Below are positions 10,789 through 22,126 of a stretch of 64,000 bases of DNA, one piece after another. A program made the position numbers and the translations under genes. Source of the stretch: Arthrobotrys musiformis. Taxonomy: Eukaryota; Ascomycota; Orbiliomycetes; Orbiliales; Orbiliaceae. The stretch's first letter is position 1. Each line of letters opens with the position of its first letter. The DNA is taken from contig JAVHJL010000007.1 of NCBI GenBank assembly GCA_036971715.1, forward strand, positions 2,976,001 to 3,040,000, written 5' to 3'. A model generated the notes under the pieces. That model worked only from the letters and a program-made list of their open reading frames with translations, searched no databases and was not told where the DNA came from.

Positions 10789-13510
10789 CGGAGGGCAGCT
10801 TCGTATTTCTGGAAATAACGATATTGGTGTAGACTAGTAAATTTGAAAATTATGATTGATGTTGATGCTATAGCTAGCTAGGACTCCACCTTGAAAAATT
10901 TATTGAGATGTGGTGTGAAAGGCTGTAACTGAAAAAACCTGGAAAGCAAATGTGATATGCTTATCGAACATGCAAGCATGCTCGTACGATAGTACGTAGG
11001 TACTCCGATAGTGCTTTACAATATCAGCTGCTCGAGCTTTCCCAGTATATCAAATCTAATCCAGTTCTCATGTACATAGGTGTGTGTGCGCTGCGCTGTA
11101 GTGAAGGGCAGTTATTTATTATATTGCCTGAAATTCAAATGCGGGCTGGGATTACTGCATTTCAGTCGAAGGCCCCGGCCCTGCCCCGCAGACTACCTAG
11201 CGTTGGCAGCGTTGGCTGGTTGGTCTGGAGCGTGCTCGTTCGGTCGAACAAACGAACTACATTCGGCTTCTTGCGTCGAATTACAAAGGCTTAAGGATCT
11301 GGGTGGCACAATTGATTTACGAAGACATGTGGCACGATCGGTGGGCTCTGTTCACCATCTCTGGTCGTGTACACAGACATGCAACCACCCTCAACTAGAA
11401 GCTTTCCACTGCTCCGTAGTTGCTATCCGTAGCTTAGCTTTCCACGCGGAGCATTCCGAGGTAGGTTCTCTCTGAGGCCATGCGTTGATCCGAGAGCCTA
11501 GAGTCCCCTGGTATTGATCCGAGCTCCCCCAGCCGTTGGGACTTTCGAGCGTTTTCTTTAGCTAGGTATACCGGTAGTGGTTGCAGGCTAGATCAAGGAA
11601 AACACTCGTATGGTGGTTTCTTTTCTTATCAGCCTTGTTGCAAGTTGTCTTGCGTATCACATAATGCGTGCGTAACCGTGTTGCGCCAGCAGGGCATAGG
11701 ATAGGCCTGGGTGCATCGGTGAGGGAAGTTGCCTGCTGTCGGTGTACTGCATGATACTTTCGATACGTACCGATACATGCGCCAGCTAACTAGCTTGCTA
11801 ACTTGTAACTTGTCGGGCCAACTCCACCTATGATTTCGCAATTTCTATGAATTGCAGAATATATGGGGGCCTTTTTGTGGTAGAAAGACTTCGGATTATT
11901 GGTACAAAATATTTCGACAAAAACTTGATCGCAGGGAGGTCTCAGCGCAGGGCAGCTAACAAGAACAACAACTGGATTAGGCAAGATCCCTGCATACACC
12001 ACAATTGACCAAATCGAACCCCTCATTTCGAAAGCAGTTATAAATCAAATCGATTTAGAAAGTATATTTACGAAAACTAATTGGAGGAAAGAGAGAACTA
12101 TGGTCCTGCAGCCCTAGCTATATTTTAGAAAGAGGTTTCAACGTACGACATGTGATCCTACGGGAACCACGAAGGCAGCAGACCTGTGCCGCTGTCGAAC
12201 AGCAGGTGTAGCTGCCCAGTAAGAATGTAAGGAGGATTTTCTCCCGATTGCATCGGACGTGCGTCAAGGATTCAATGCATTGCATCTTGTTTGTTTCGCT
12301 TGCCGCTTGACCGATCTACGAGTTTATGAATCCACGATGATTTGAATTCATGAGCCCGGAAATTTCACTACGAGGCTGATTAGATTTCGGTTAAAATGTT
12401 TCTGTCGCAGAATATGCCAGTAGACAGTGACTCCACGTACTAGGGGTATTATTACTAAATGCTGGTAGGTGGATCGATGAGATGGAGTCTGCTGCGCCAA
12501 CAGTTAGTCGGTTACTATCGTAGCGCTGCTATGGGATGAAACCACTTCGCCCTGGCGACATGGCATGTTATTCTTCTTTACATTCTATTGAGCGTTCCCG
12601 ATTCCGCACCTTGGCGATGAGCCACAATATACTCCTTGCAAAGGATCCGGTGACCTAAATCAGGGTCTCCAGGCTCATCGAATAGTTTCCCGTGCGAGCG
12701 TCTATCCGTGTCTCTCGTCGCAGCGCTATTGAAGCCTGTTATTTTGATCTCGCCGATGTTAGATTTCGGCGGTGGCAGTAGAGACTGAAGGCTTAATATG
12801 CAGTAGTTACTTTTCCAGGCCGATAACCGTCTATATACGCCCCTCCATGTATGATGTTATTCCGTGTCGTGACGCATACTCAGAGGTCACGCCGGACAAA
12901 TGCCCCACGCCATGCTAGGCCAGAGTCCCTGTCAATCTGTGTTGTGTGGTATTTTGTCACAAATTAATCAGGCTTAGCGGGATGAATCGAAAAGTGAACG
13001 GCCTCGCTCGATCCTCAAGTGCCCATGCGCGAGGCTCTTTGTCATTTGTTCCTTGAAGTATTGCTACAGCGCAAGACTATTGGTCCGGGGCGGTAAGTGT
13101 AGCAGCCGGGGGGGGTGGTGGTAATTGGCTTGGCACGTCCGAATCTGTAACCCCTGCAAATGTTGCCTGTTGTTGGAAAATTCGGGCAACTTTTCGATTT
13201 GGGGGTCAGAGAAACCTCCGCTCTCTGGATGGAGATAAATCTCTCTCGTTCTCCCTTCCTTCTGAAGGGGTCAACCTTCACCTTCATCGCGGGGTGATAT
13301 CTCCATAAAGACTTAGTACTGTCGTTATTTGCCACTTACCTCATACATACACACGACTCCCTTCAATATCTAGTTCCACCAAACCTCCGAAAGGAGTCGA
13401 CCTCCACAGCTGAGTTGCGGCCCCTCGTAACCTGTTGTTCGGGTTCGGACATCCAGCTGGTCATCGACCTCTCCGGCTGGTAGTGTCTGGGACCTCGTCT
13501 CTCTCTCTCT

Positions 13511-13533
13511 TTTTTTTTTTTTTTTTTTTTTTT
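13511..13533 (+). repeat. Poly-T tract (23 T) after a CT repeat
   Basis: A dinucleotide CT run passes into about 23 consecutive T. It sits 24 nt before the CTAACTACAG acceptor and may be the polypyrimidine tract of that intron, unusually long for a fungus. Confidence 0.6.
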
Positions 13534-13557
13534 AACCGCAAAAATATCTAACTACAG

Positions 13558-15064
13558 TGATTCGGTTTCTAATCCCGATCACGAACCACCTTTAGACCAA
13601 GACCAGGAGTTTCCTGGTTCAGAGGTTTCTTTCCTCCTCAATCAGATCTGTAGCTCTCAGGAATCCGGAGTTGAACAGGGGAGAGTTCAACCTGAATCCG
13701 AGGCCTACGACAATGGACTGCTAGATAACTCTAGTGGTTCTCGTCACGGTAATCTGTGCACTTTACAGAATACTCAAGATCGCGCGGGCTCTCAATATGA
13801 GTTCCTGAACGGATGCGTGGCTGGCTTTCCTGCCGAGTCTGGCCGTAAGTCTTTCTGCCTCTAACACTGGGCTCTCACTGTGGGATAGTTAACAGTTTCT
13901 TGGAACTAGGTAATTCCTCTGTGCTTCATTCGACCATCCAACCTTCTACAACCATGCATTCAACTTCTTTGACTTCCGTTTTTTTCCCTTTGTTCGATGG
14001 TATCATACCTGGTTCATTGGGTAAGTGTCCAGAAAGATTCGATCCGATAATTACCTATGAATTAGAAGGAGCTAATATGATTGTGTATAGAAACCATGGA
14101 CCAAACTACCCCTTATGGGTATCCAGAAATGTCCTTCGGGGACTTCACGCTCTTTGCAGAGGACGAGGACATGGACCAATTTGGCCAGTTCTCTGAACAG
14201 CCCCCTGCTGCAGGGCCACACAACACCGACTCGCCTTTGTGGACCCACGAAGATGCATTAGGGACCCCAGTAGCCTCATCACCGGCTTCCGCACACTTGG
14301 AAGACCAAGGGAGAGGTGAAGATTTGAACGCTCTGGCTAGAAGGAGGCTTCAGGAGAACGACGAGGGGAAGCGACGGAGGAAACTCTCCGCTTCTAACCC
14401 TGTCAACGGCTCCAGGGTCCAGAAGAAGAGTTCTCAAGCTCAAAAAAAGGGCTCCCAAGTCCAAAAGAGGGCTGCCCCCGAGCGAAAGATAAGGCGTCCA
14501 CGAAAACCATCGTTGTTCTGCCATTGGGAAGGGTGCGGAGCATCCTTCACAAGGCAGAGGGAATTCGAAATGCACATGGGCAAACACGAGAAGCCCTTGT
14601 TCTACTGTGAGGTTTGCAGCCAGCTTCTTACGCGCAAGGACAACCGCCGTAAGCACGATGATTCTCAACGTCATAAAGACAATGTGGCGGCATCCAAGGC
14701 CAACCTTGCCAATTCCCCCGTGCCCTCTTCTGACTCTTCTTCTTCCCCCTCTTCCCTCTCCTCTCCGTCCTCTAGTTCCTCGGGCCCCATCTTTTCCTCC
14801 AACCCGAGCCCAGTGGTGAGCGCATCCACCTCCTCTTCCTACACTGACAGCCTGCCGCTGTTTCTTCTCGACCAAATCCCTCAATACCTGGATGTTGGCG
14901 GCCAAACTAATATATCTTCCAATTTCGAAGAAAAGATAAGCACTGAAGAAAAAATGTCAATTCTTCAGGCAAAAATGGCGGTAATCAGTAGTCTCGTTTA
15001 CGAGACCAATTTTGAGATGAAAGAGCTCATGCAAGAGATGGGAACAACTGGTAGGACCATCTAG
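13558..15064 (+). CDS. C2H2 zinc-finger protein, 5' end unresolved
   Basis: Three exons join in one frame: 13558-13844, 13889-14020 and 14091-15064. Before the last exon the acceptor TGTATAG is followed by an in-frame ATG at 14096 in good context, so a shorter form starting MDQTTPYGYPE is also possible. The two fingers are C-x4-C-x12-H-x3-H (CHWEGC onward) and C-x2-C-x12-H-x5-H (CEVC onward), preceded by a Lys/Arg-rich stretch with repeated KKxSQxQK and followed by a Ser-rich linker and a helical C-terminus. This is the layout of a small fungal transcription factor. The first exon follows CTAACTACAG after a long T tract, so at least one upstream exon with the start codon is missing from this model. 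Function unknown. Confidence 0.65.
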
Positions 15065-17943
15065 ACCTGTTGGGAGTTAGCCCCGGGTTTACTACCGAAT
15101 TTTACCCTAAACGTCTCTTTAATATGCGGGAAGGAGGCTTCTAGTTGAAATAAGGGACTTGCTAATTTCGCTCCCCTCCCACGGCGACCTGAGTTGAAGA
15201 CTTGGCTCTGCCATCACATAGGATTCTTCATCGACTCTTTCACCAAAAAAAAACTCTTTATTATTACTGATATTCCATCGAGGTTCCAACTTCCTTGAAT
15301 CGTCTACCCTAGAACGCAAATTACCGTCGCTGGCCTGAAGTCAGACACCCTCTCTTTGTCGCAAGAGACCAAGGCTAGGTTGTGGCATCTGCTTAATCCC
15401 TCGAAGAAGATTTCCTTGGCAGAGTTATCTTTCTTCTGAAATTTACAGATAAAATGACTGCGCTTTGCCTTTTTGACGGCTTTGGGAGGTTGTCCGATAG
15501 CTTTCCAGGGGCCTAGGGCAGGGGCTTTAAGAGAAGTCAATGGAGGCATAAAGGCTTTTAGTAACTATGAGTTTCAATGGTATGAGAGAGTCCTTGAGTA
15601 TCTTTTCGCGATGGCTGCACCGGCATATTTAGACCTGGAGTTCTTATCTCTTCGCATCATCATATTGCCTTTGTTTTGTGCTTATCTCCCTTCTCCTCCC
15701 CCAAGAACAAATTCTCTTTTGATGAGATTTTGCGTTTATATCTAGCTACCCGTTCCCTACCCCTCTACTGTCTGGTTTACGAGATATTTCACGACCCCCA
15801 GACTAGATATTTTGGTTCGGTTCTAGTTCCTGTTCACTCCTGAATTGTGGCCCATTATCCTTTTCCCCTCTTCTTCTCCGCTTAGCCTGGGGGTCACTCT
15901 TCTCCGCTCTATCCACCCTCCGCTCTTATAGGCCTAGCCTTCACTTTCTCCGTTATCACTCTCTATGTCTCGTCTTGCTCGCGCCATCTCTTTTCTTCTA
16001 TTTTATCTATGTTGTATTTGCTCTCCACACTTTTTTCTTCACTGCAATGTTATGCCGTTTGACTTTGATGATTTATTCCTCGTGCTTATTCATTATGTGG
16101 CTTACCCTCGTCCTATTTATTTCCTTTTGAATTATCACTCTTGCTTGTTTTTACACCCCTACTCTTATCTACGATAGCCTTCCTATTGCGCTTTACCCTA
16201 CCCTTTCCATTCCCCCAGACTAATTTCCACTGCGCTTCATAAATTTACCCGAATCTTGTTGTTACCTATCTTGCTCACATCTCTTGTTATAACTTGCGGT
16301 GTCCTTTACCTGTACTTAGTTTATCAATTTGCAAGTATCCAATTGATTGCTTTTATTAATGCAGGATTATCCTTATATCCATGTAAAGCGGCTCCATATA
16401 GGGCGCGCCAACCGAATTATCTATCTAAATATGTATATGTTGTCTCCAGAAGTCCGCGCTCGGCCACCCGTTTGCTGATTTACTATCGCGTTTCAAACCA
16501 GTGGTCCAATAGAGAAAATAAAATTGGTTTTGCCGAATGTGCTGACCTCCTTCACAAAGTCTTCAGAAAATAAAAGTAAAAAGGTGGAAGAAAGGGAGAA
16601 AGAAAAAGAAACCGAGCTCATGACCTGCATGAGCGCATATCTGCCCATGCGGGTATCCAGTGTTCTGCAAGAGTTTTTCAACTTGGCGAATGAAGGAAGG
16701 AACGTCATTGGAATGTGCGTTCAGGAACGGCTATCCGTCGACAAACCGATGGGAGGGATTTAGGGCAACCATACCGAGACCAAAATCTTCCCGATTTGGG
16801 CAGCCGTACAGCAGACATGAAAACCACGGCCGTCCAAGCAAACAAGTTGAAGCGTGAGAAGGGCTTTCTGCCCGTACCTGCCCGTACCGTTAGTCTAAAG
16901 TTAGCGCAGAATAATAAAGCGGGGTACGGAAAGGTGACTCGGCTGTATCCCTGACCCTTGTAATATACTGCACTAGCGATATTCAAGCACCCGAAAGGAT
17001 TCCAGAGGAGCCCATGCATGCAGAAGAGCCGTAAGCCTGCCGTTCGATTGTCCCTGCTGCGGAATATGGCATTCTGGAACGGGATGAACCAGCGAGTTCG
17101 AACTTGTGCCCCCAACATCATCTGATGAGCTCATGCCGGCATGGTTGAAATCGTGATTTTCAACGGAAAACATATATAAACGTGCCTGATAGCTCACAGA
17201 AGGCACTCAAAACAGAGCTCTTCTAAACCTCAGTCATCCGAAATCCCATATATGGAAAACCACTTTTTTTTTCTTTGGAGTATCTTGTGAAACCTACGAT
17301 ACCGATTTCCTGTTTCAAATCCACGTAGGCATTCAAATCCTGTTCGTGTTTTCTCTCTCACTGAGATTACTTGGGTCTTTGCAGCGAATCTGCGCAATGG
17401 CTTTCTTGCACAGCCCAGCCGTCCAACGTTACGCACAATTGGGACTAACTAATCAAATTGGACCTGAAAAATCCAGATATACACCCTCTAGACTAATATA
17501 CACGCATCAACATTGTATCCTCATCGAGATAGAAATACATATCTATACCCTGTGCGCTGAAACGGGTCAAAGAGCCTGCTGCAATTGGTTTATTGATCGT
17601 GACTGGCTGGGACGCCTCAGCCTTGCTCCCACAGCAAAAATTTACACTCCACCTTCGTTCTACCAATTATCCTTTAAACGCCCGCCCTTATTCCAAACCC
17701 ATTACCTTCTCGATTTCCTCTGTTTGAACCAGGATAACCAACCACCACCCTGTGAATTCGTCAACCCGCAAGGTACACTACCAAAAGTTCTTCCTTCCTT
17801 CCTTCCTTCCTTTCTTTTTTCTTTCGTAGACGTTCAACCTCATTTACTGTCCCTAGCCCTACTCCCAGAGCGGGAAATACTTGATACCTTTCGTTTTTCC
17901 TTGATACAAACAGCGTGCTTACGTATACATACTTGGGATTAAC
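15065..17943. other. Gene-free interval, probably UTR and promoter DNA
   Basis: Pyrimidine-rich on the plus strand from about 15650 to 16300. At 15771-15786 the string TCTGGTTTACGAGATA matches the end of the 30-nt micro-insertion, without a recognisable flanking repeat. A CTTC tandem repeat lies near 17793-17815. The open frame at 17346-17942 stops just before the next ATG and looks like an accidental frame in the 5' leader. Confidence 0.45.
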
Positions 17944-18774
17944 ATGACTGTTGGTATCACAATAGCCTTGCTGCTCAATGACCCACCGGAATCCGACGAA
18001 TTGGACTTGAGATTGTCAAGATCGAGAGATGACTCCACAGTAACGAATTTAAACGACCACAAGCCGCGCGCACAGAGCCCCTCTTCCTTCGAACTAGATA
18101 AAAGCCCGAGAGTTAAACGTGAGGAGACCGAGTCGGAATTTAGTCTCGCGGATAATAAGACTTGGCCCGCGCCGCCTGGCGGCTCAAGCATAAAATTTGT
18201 GTTCCAAGTCCCGGTGGTTTCGCCGCGGCTACACGAGCGGACTATAAAAGAGGAGTCTTTGGAGCCGCTAGGCCGAGGAGAATATCCGACCGACTTTGGT
18301 AGCCAGACGCCCGAAATAAATCCCGAAGGCTGTGTCAAACCTGACCCTGACATCGGTATCGAGGGTCCCGATCCTGTCACCATTAAGCGAGAGGATCATC
18401 ACATCAAAGAGGAAATAGAAGAAGAGAAAGAAAACTTGTCAACGGTTTCAGAACCTGCCAGCCCGCACTCGAGTTGTAGTCACACTCCAGCCAGCGCTAC
18501 CCCCTCTCCGTTCCTTCCTAGCCCCGCGAAGACTCCCAAGCGCCGCACTCATCATCGTCGAAAATCTTGGCCCTGCCAAGTGCGACAATGCCAGGGAGTA
18601 TTTACAAATAAAAGACTTTACGAACGGCATCTGAGTAAAGAACACAGATTTAAATCAACCCTGTGCCCCGTCTGTGGAAAGACGTTAGGCAGAAAGGACT
18701 ATATGGCAGATCATATTAGAAGCAAGAGACATAAGAAAGCCCTGGATGAGCAAAAAGGACTGGAAAAAGCATGA
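17944..18774 (+). CDS. C2H2 zinc-finger protein, single exon
   Basis: A 276-aa open frame. The N-terminal two thirds are acidic and Ser/Pro-rich, with repeated short Lys-Glu patches (VKREETESE, IKEESLEP, IKREDHHIKEEIEEEKE), several resembling sumoylation sites. A basic stretch (about residues 198-210) leads into two fingers: C-x4-C-x12-H-x4-H (WPCQVRQC onward) and C-x2-C-x12-H-x5-H (CPVCGKTLGRKDYMADH). The finger pair resembles that of the gene at 13558-15064 (both contain RKDN/RKDY in the second finger), so the two may be diverged relatives. Probably a nuclear DNA-binding protein; target unknown. Confidence 0.7.
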   Translation: MTVGITIALLLNDPPESDELDLRLSRSRDDSTVTNLNDHKPRAQSPSSFELDKSPRVKREETESEFSLADNKTWPAPPGGSSIKFVFQVPVVSPRLHERTIKEESLEPLGRGEYPTDFGSQTPEINPEGCVKPDPDIGIEGPDPVTIKREDHHIKEEIEEEKENLSTVSEPASPHSSCSHTPASATPSPFLPSPAKTPKRRTHHRRKSWPCQVRQCQGVFTNKRLYERHLSKEHRFKSTLCPVCGKTLGRKDYMADHIRSKRHKKALDEQKGLEKA

Positions 18775-19513
18775 TATCTGTGGGGTTGATTTCGGGCTCG
18801 ACGTATCGTATGTCCCTCCCTAGTCGAGGTCGGCGCGCACGGCGGTATTCGTCAAATCCGGTACTACGTCCTAGATTGGGACATCTATAAAACGGTGGGA
18901 CCGGTTTTCTACCATTGGCACATCCTTATCTACGGGATCAAGTTCTCCGAAATATTCCTCTGATCGATATCACTAATAGCGATACATTCAAATTCCCGAG
19001 TTCGATTCAATCCCGCATAAAAACATCGAGGCTGGCGGAAAAATCCACGACGCAAAAACGATTTTTCAATCAAAACACCATCTACCTACTATCAGCCATT
19101 TCCGTTCCCTCGCCGGCTACTTCTCCCACAAATTTCCTTCTATAGCTAAATTTCGCCGGAAGGAATTCATCCCTTTGTACATAACCCAAAATCAATCGAT
19201 AGAACTGGATTTCAGTATAATTTCGCGAGAACAACATTCGCTACCCTCTCTATCCTTTTTTTAATTAGCCCTCTTGTTAGAAATATATTCGGAACACAAT
19301 CAGAAAAGTTTTTCTTTCTCAGAATATCTAAAGATGGGGAAAGCGAAGAATGTTATATCATCTCTGCTTTGGGTTTACTTGCGTACATATTCTTTCAGCT
19401 GGATACTATATATAACTCAAAGGGCTTGGTTCTAATCTAATCTGGAACTCAAAGTGAACCTGGCCTCTTTTATCTGCTTTTTTGTTGAAATTTGGAAGAT
19501 ACACAAGCTTTAG

Positions 19514-19552
19514 TTGCATCCCAGTCTCGTACCCAAACTGTGGTTACACCCC
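19514..19552 (-). mobile_element. Micro-insertion, 21 nt, 9-bp repeat with two transitions
   Basis: The insert 19523-19543 contains AGTCTCGTACCCAAA. Flanks are TTGCATCCC and TTACACCCC, 7 of 9 identical, both differences being transitions. An older copy than that at 19955. Confidence 0.5.
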
Positions 19553-19624
19553 TTTTATTAGTTCTGGGAGTTTAGAAGCTATTATACAGTCTAGCTATAA
19601 TTACACAACATATCCTTCCAGAAT

Positions 19625-19656
19625 TAGGCACGCTCTGGGCACGAGACTAGGCGCGC
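19625..19656 (+). mobile_element. Micro-insertion, 14 nt, 9-bp repeat with one transition
   Basis: TCTGGGCACGAGAC (19634-19647) lies between TAGGCACGC (19625-19633) and TAGGCGCGC (19648-19656). Confidence 0.6.
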
Positions 19657-19954
19657 TTGTGAATTAATTAATTAGATATCCTCCCGAGACAAGCCAGGCG
19701 TTAACATTATAACCCGAGGCTCGCCGTTCGATATTCTTTGTCTTGTGGGCTAGGGTTTACATATCCTTGTTTCATCCAACTACTGTGCGTATATAAAGCA
19801 TACATTTAGCTTTTGCTCCAAATCTACTCGCTAGGAATTTCGGCTAGATGGGTATCATAACTTTTAGATGCATTTAGGTTCTGAATTCATTGCGTGATAG
19901 TGTAGTGCGGCAGGCTCTGTTTTGAATGCGAAACGTCGTCGTGATAAACATGAT

Positions 19955-19996
19955 GCATATAGCATGTCTCGTACCCAGGCCTGGGAGGCATATAGC
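19955..19996 (-). mobile_element. Micro-insertion, 24 nt, perfect 9-bp repeat
   Basis: GCATATAGC at 19955-19963 and 19988-19996 encloses 24 nt with GTCTCGTACCCAGGCC. The perfect 9-bp duplication makes this one of the clearest copies. Confidence 0.75.
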
Positions 19997-20525
19997 CCAC
20001 TCAGTCGAGGTTGATCTAGTTATAAGTGTAACTGGTACAAATGCACAGTGTTTCAATTGGTAGCGAACTAGTTCACGCGTAAGACTACTCTAGACTATAT
20101 AAATATAAGTTCTTGAGTAGCTCTATAGCTGGAGACATGCACAAGACAATTTCATCGAATATATGGATCGCCTCAAATGGACTTTTGAATCGAGTGTAGT
20201 AGGGCCGAATCGGAATCTTGGGCTGTGTAGATGATCGCTAGGCATTTCAAGAGCATCGTATAGAATTTCAACAAGCGTCAGCCTATAGAGTCAATCCCAA
20301 TCTTGGTTTCCAAACATCTACTTTAGAGCATTATTTACCTCGACCCACCGCGACGCCATCTTGACTAGAACAATATCGCGATCCAACCAAATCCCAATAC
20401 AAATTTCTCACCCGTGTCCGCTGATACCCTCGTAGTACTCGAAATCTCCTCGTGCGAAAACCCTAACCTCACCATTCTCGGCAGGGGAAAAACGGAATAA
20501 AAATAAAAATAGAGATACGACAAGG

Positions 20526-21695
20526 ATGATGCTGATAACGCTCTTCCTCTCCCTCTTTCTAATCTTCGGGGCTACATCTTCGAGTTCAATCGAAGATGTA
20601 TTCACCATCGCAAAGGAAGGGCCAGGGGCCTGTGCTGACTATGAAGCTGTCATCATAAGGCGCTACTACCCAGACCTAATCAGAATGCTGTCAGCGGGAA
20701 TAGAGCTGTTCGATGACTCCCTGAAACGGGAAACAATGGCTGGAAACAAAGATGTTTTCTTGAGACAAATCGGGGCTAGGCTGATGCTCGGGTCGTGGTT
20801 CGGGATCAAGTTTGAAGACCCGTTTCCCTATGACGGGAAAGGGGTTTTGAATGAGCCGACTGACTGGCTAAGTTATCGTTTCATTAAAGGTGGCTATCTC
20901 CTAAAAATCTCTCGTGAGCTAAGGGGAACTCTGAGTGGTTCATTTATATGAGCAACCTGAATCGGGTACCTGAATAGATAAGTATGTGCATATACTTACT
21001 TTTACTATAAACTAGATATTCTCGAGAAATCCCTGGCTTTTATCGCCGAAAACCAACCCCCAGCACACCTCAATGGCCGCAGACCAGTTATTCACTGTAA
21101 TGACCGCTGGCTCAAACCACAAATCGAAGGCCATTACTTTTCTGATACAAACCCTTGCGGAAATCCGCTCATGCTGGCATTTTCGTGCTACAATCTAGCA
21201 AAAATTACAATTTGTCCCCGGGGGTTCGAAGAGACTCCGTTTTCTATCCTGCGATATTGGAGTATTCCAGGCCCAGGGGACGATTTAAACGAGTTGGACC
21301 AGAACGTGGTAGGAAGTATGCACTTCCTCCACGAGGTGCTGCATTTGGTACTTGGGCCGCAAGGGCTGAAAAGATACCAGACGGAGTTGTGTACGTTGCT
21401 TCCCCCTTAAGGCCTTCTTTAGTTTTTTGTTGTTTAGTTGTTAATGGCGCTATATATAGATTCGATGGAGGACTGTCGGGCGGCGGCAATCATCAACGAC
21501 CCCGCTCTTTGTGAAACAAAGAAGAACCCTCAATCCTATGTTTGGATGATGGTCGGGGCCTACTTTTCACAAAGGTCCCGAGAAATGCAACGAGGTTACT
21601 TTGAATGGAGCAGAGGAAGTCCGTGGTACACCTCTATGAGCCTGAGGGCCACTTCCGCTATTGGACTAGATGAGGATGAAAAGGAGAGTCTTTAA
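20526..21695 (+). CDS. Secreted zinc metalloprotease-like protein (HEVLH)
   Basis: Exons 20526-20889 (or to 20913), 21016-21390 and 21460-21695 give 324 or 332 aa. Two ATGs are adjacent (20526 and 20529). The N-terminus is a typical signal peptide (LITLFLSLFLIFGATSS). Exon 2 ends with FLHEVLHLVLG, an HExxH zinc-binding and catalytic motif. Cysteines are spaced through the chain as in secreted enzymes. The motif marks a zincin; I cannot place it firmly in deuterolysin/M35 or another family because the third zinc ligand is not obvious. Donor choice for intron 1 is open: GTGGCT at 20890 gives FIKDILEK, GTGAGC at 20914 adds eight residues. Both keep the frame. Likely role: extracellular protein degradation or host/substrate interaction. 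Confidence 0.7.
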
Positions 21696-22126
21696 ATATA
21701 ATTATTAGGAATGGTGATGCCTCCTCCTTATCCCCCTTTCTTTTGTCTTAAACCCCCCTCCATCCTTCTCCCTCCTTCTCCCCCCTTCTATGCTTGCTCA
21801 TCCACCCCTTTTCTCTGATTTAATGGTGGTGCATGTTGCAATTTTTGTGTTGAGAACATTGAGCGCCTATCTAGTCAAGTCTCGAGGCTAGTCTGAAAAG
21901 AATTCAAGATAATGTTGGCGTTGAAAGCATTTTTGTGCTCACTAATTCGAACTTCGTAAGGGTTTAACGACACTAAGGAATAAGTATCGGCCGCTCATGG
22001 GAGTGCCCTGCAAACATAGAACACGGGTAATTTATTCAAGGAAAACCAAAAACAGGAGGCCCAATGCCAACATAACGTTTTATAGAGCTGGGCCCGCAAA
22101 GTTGTACCAATTGCAATAGCACTATT
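21696..22126. other. Intergenic spacer between convergent genes
   Basis: Pyrimidine-rich after the protease stop. The sequence CTAGTCAAGTCTCGAGG with a second CTAGTC (21871-21893) may be a very degenerate micro-insertion. Otherwise nothing seen. Confidence 0.4.

Larger units (their letters stand above)
10090..13557. other. Gene-free interval
   Basis: No convincing ORF on either strand across about 3.4 kb. It contains one micro-insertion (10742-10788). The promoter of the helicase must lie at the left edge and the 5' end of the C2H2 gene near the right edge. A CT repeat runs into a 23-nt T tract at 13499-13533, just before the first supported exon of the C2H2 gene. Confidence 0.5.
18775..20525. 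other. Gene-free interval with three micro-insertions
   Basis: AT-rich DNA without a convincing ORF. Copies of the micro-insertion family lie at 19514-19552, 19625-19656 and 19955-19996. The first two are in opposite orientation, about 70 bp apart. Confidence 0.5.

Noticed and set aside
14995..15016. Palindromic GTCTCGTTTACGAGAC inside the C2H2 coding region
   Set aside because: It matches the family end but has no flanking repeat and encodes a plausible helix; may be coincidence.
17346..17942. 198-aa open frame just upstream of the second C2H2 gene
   Set aside because: Low-complexity, contains a CTTC repeat, no recognisable domain; best read as leader of the following gene.
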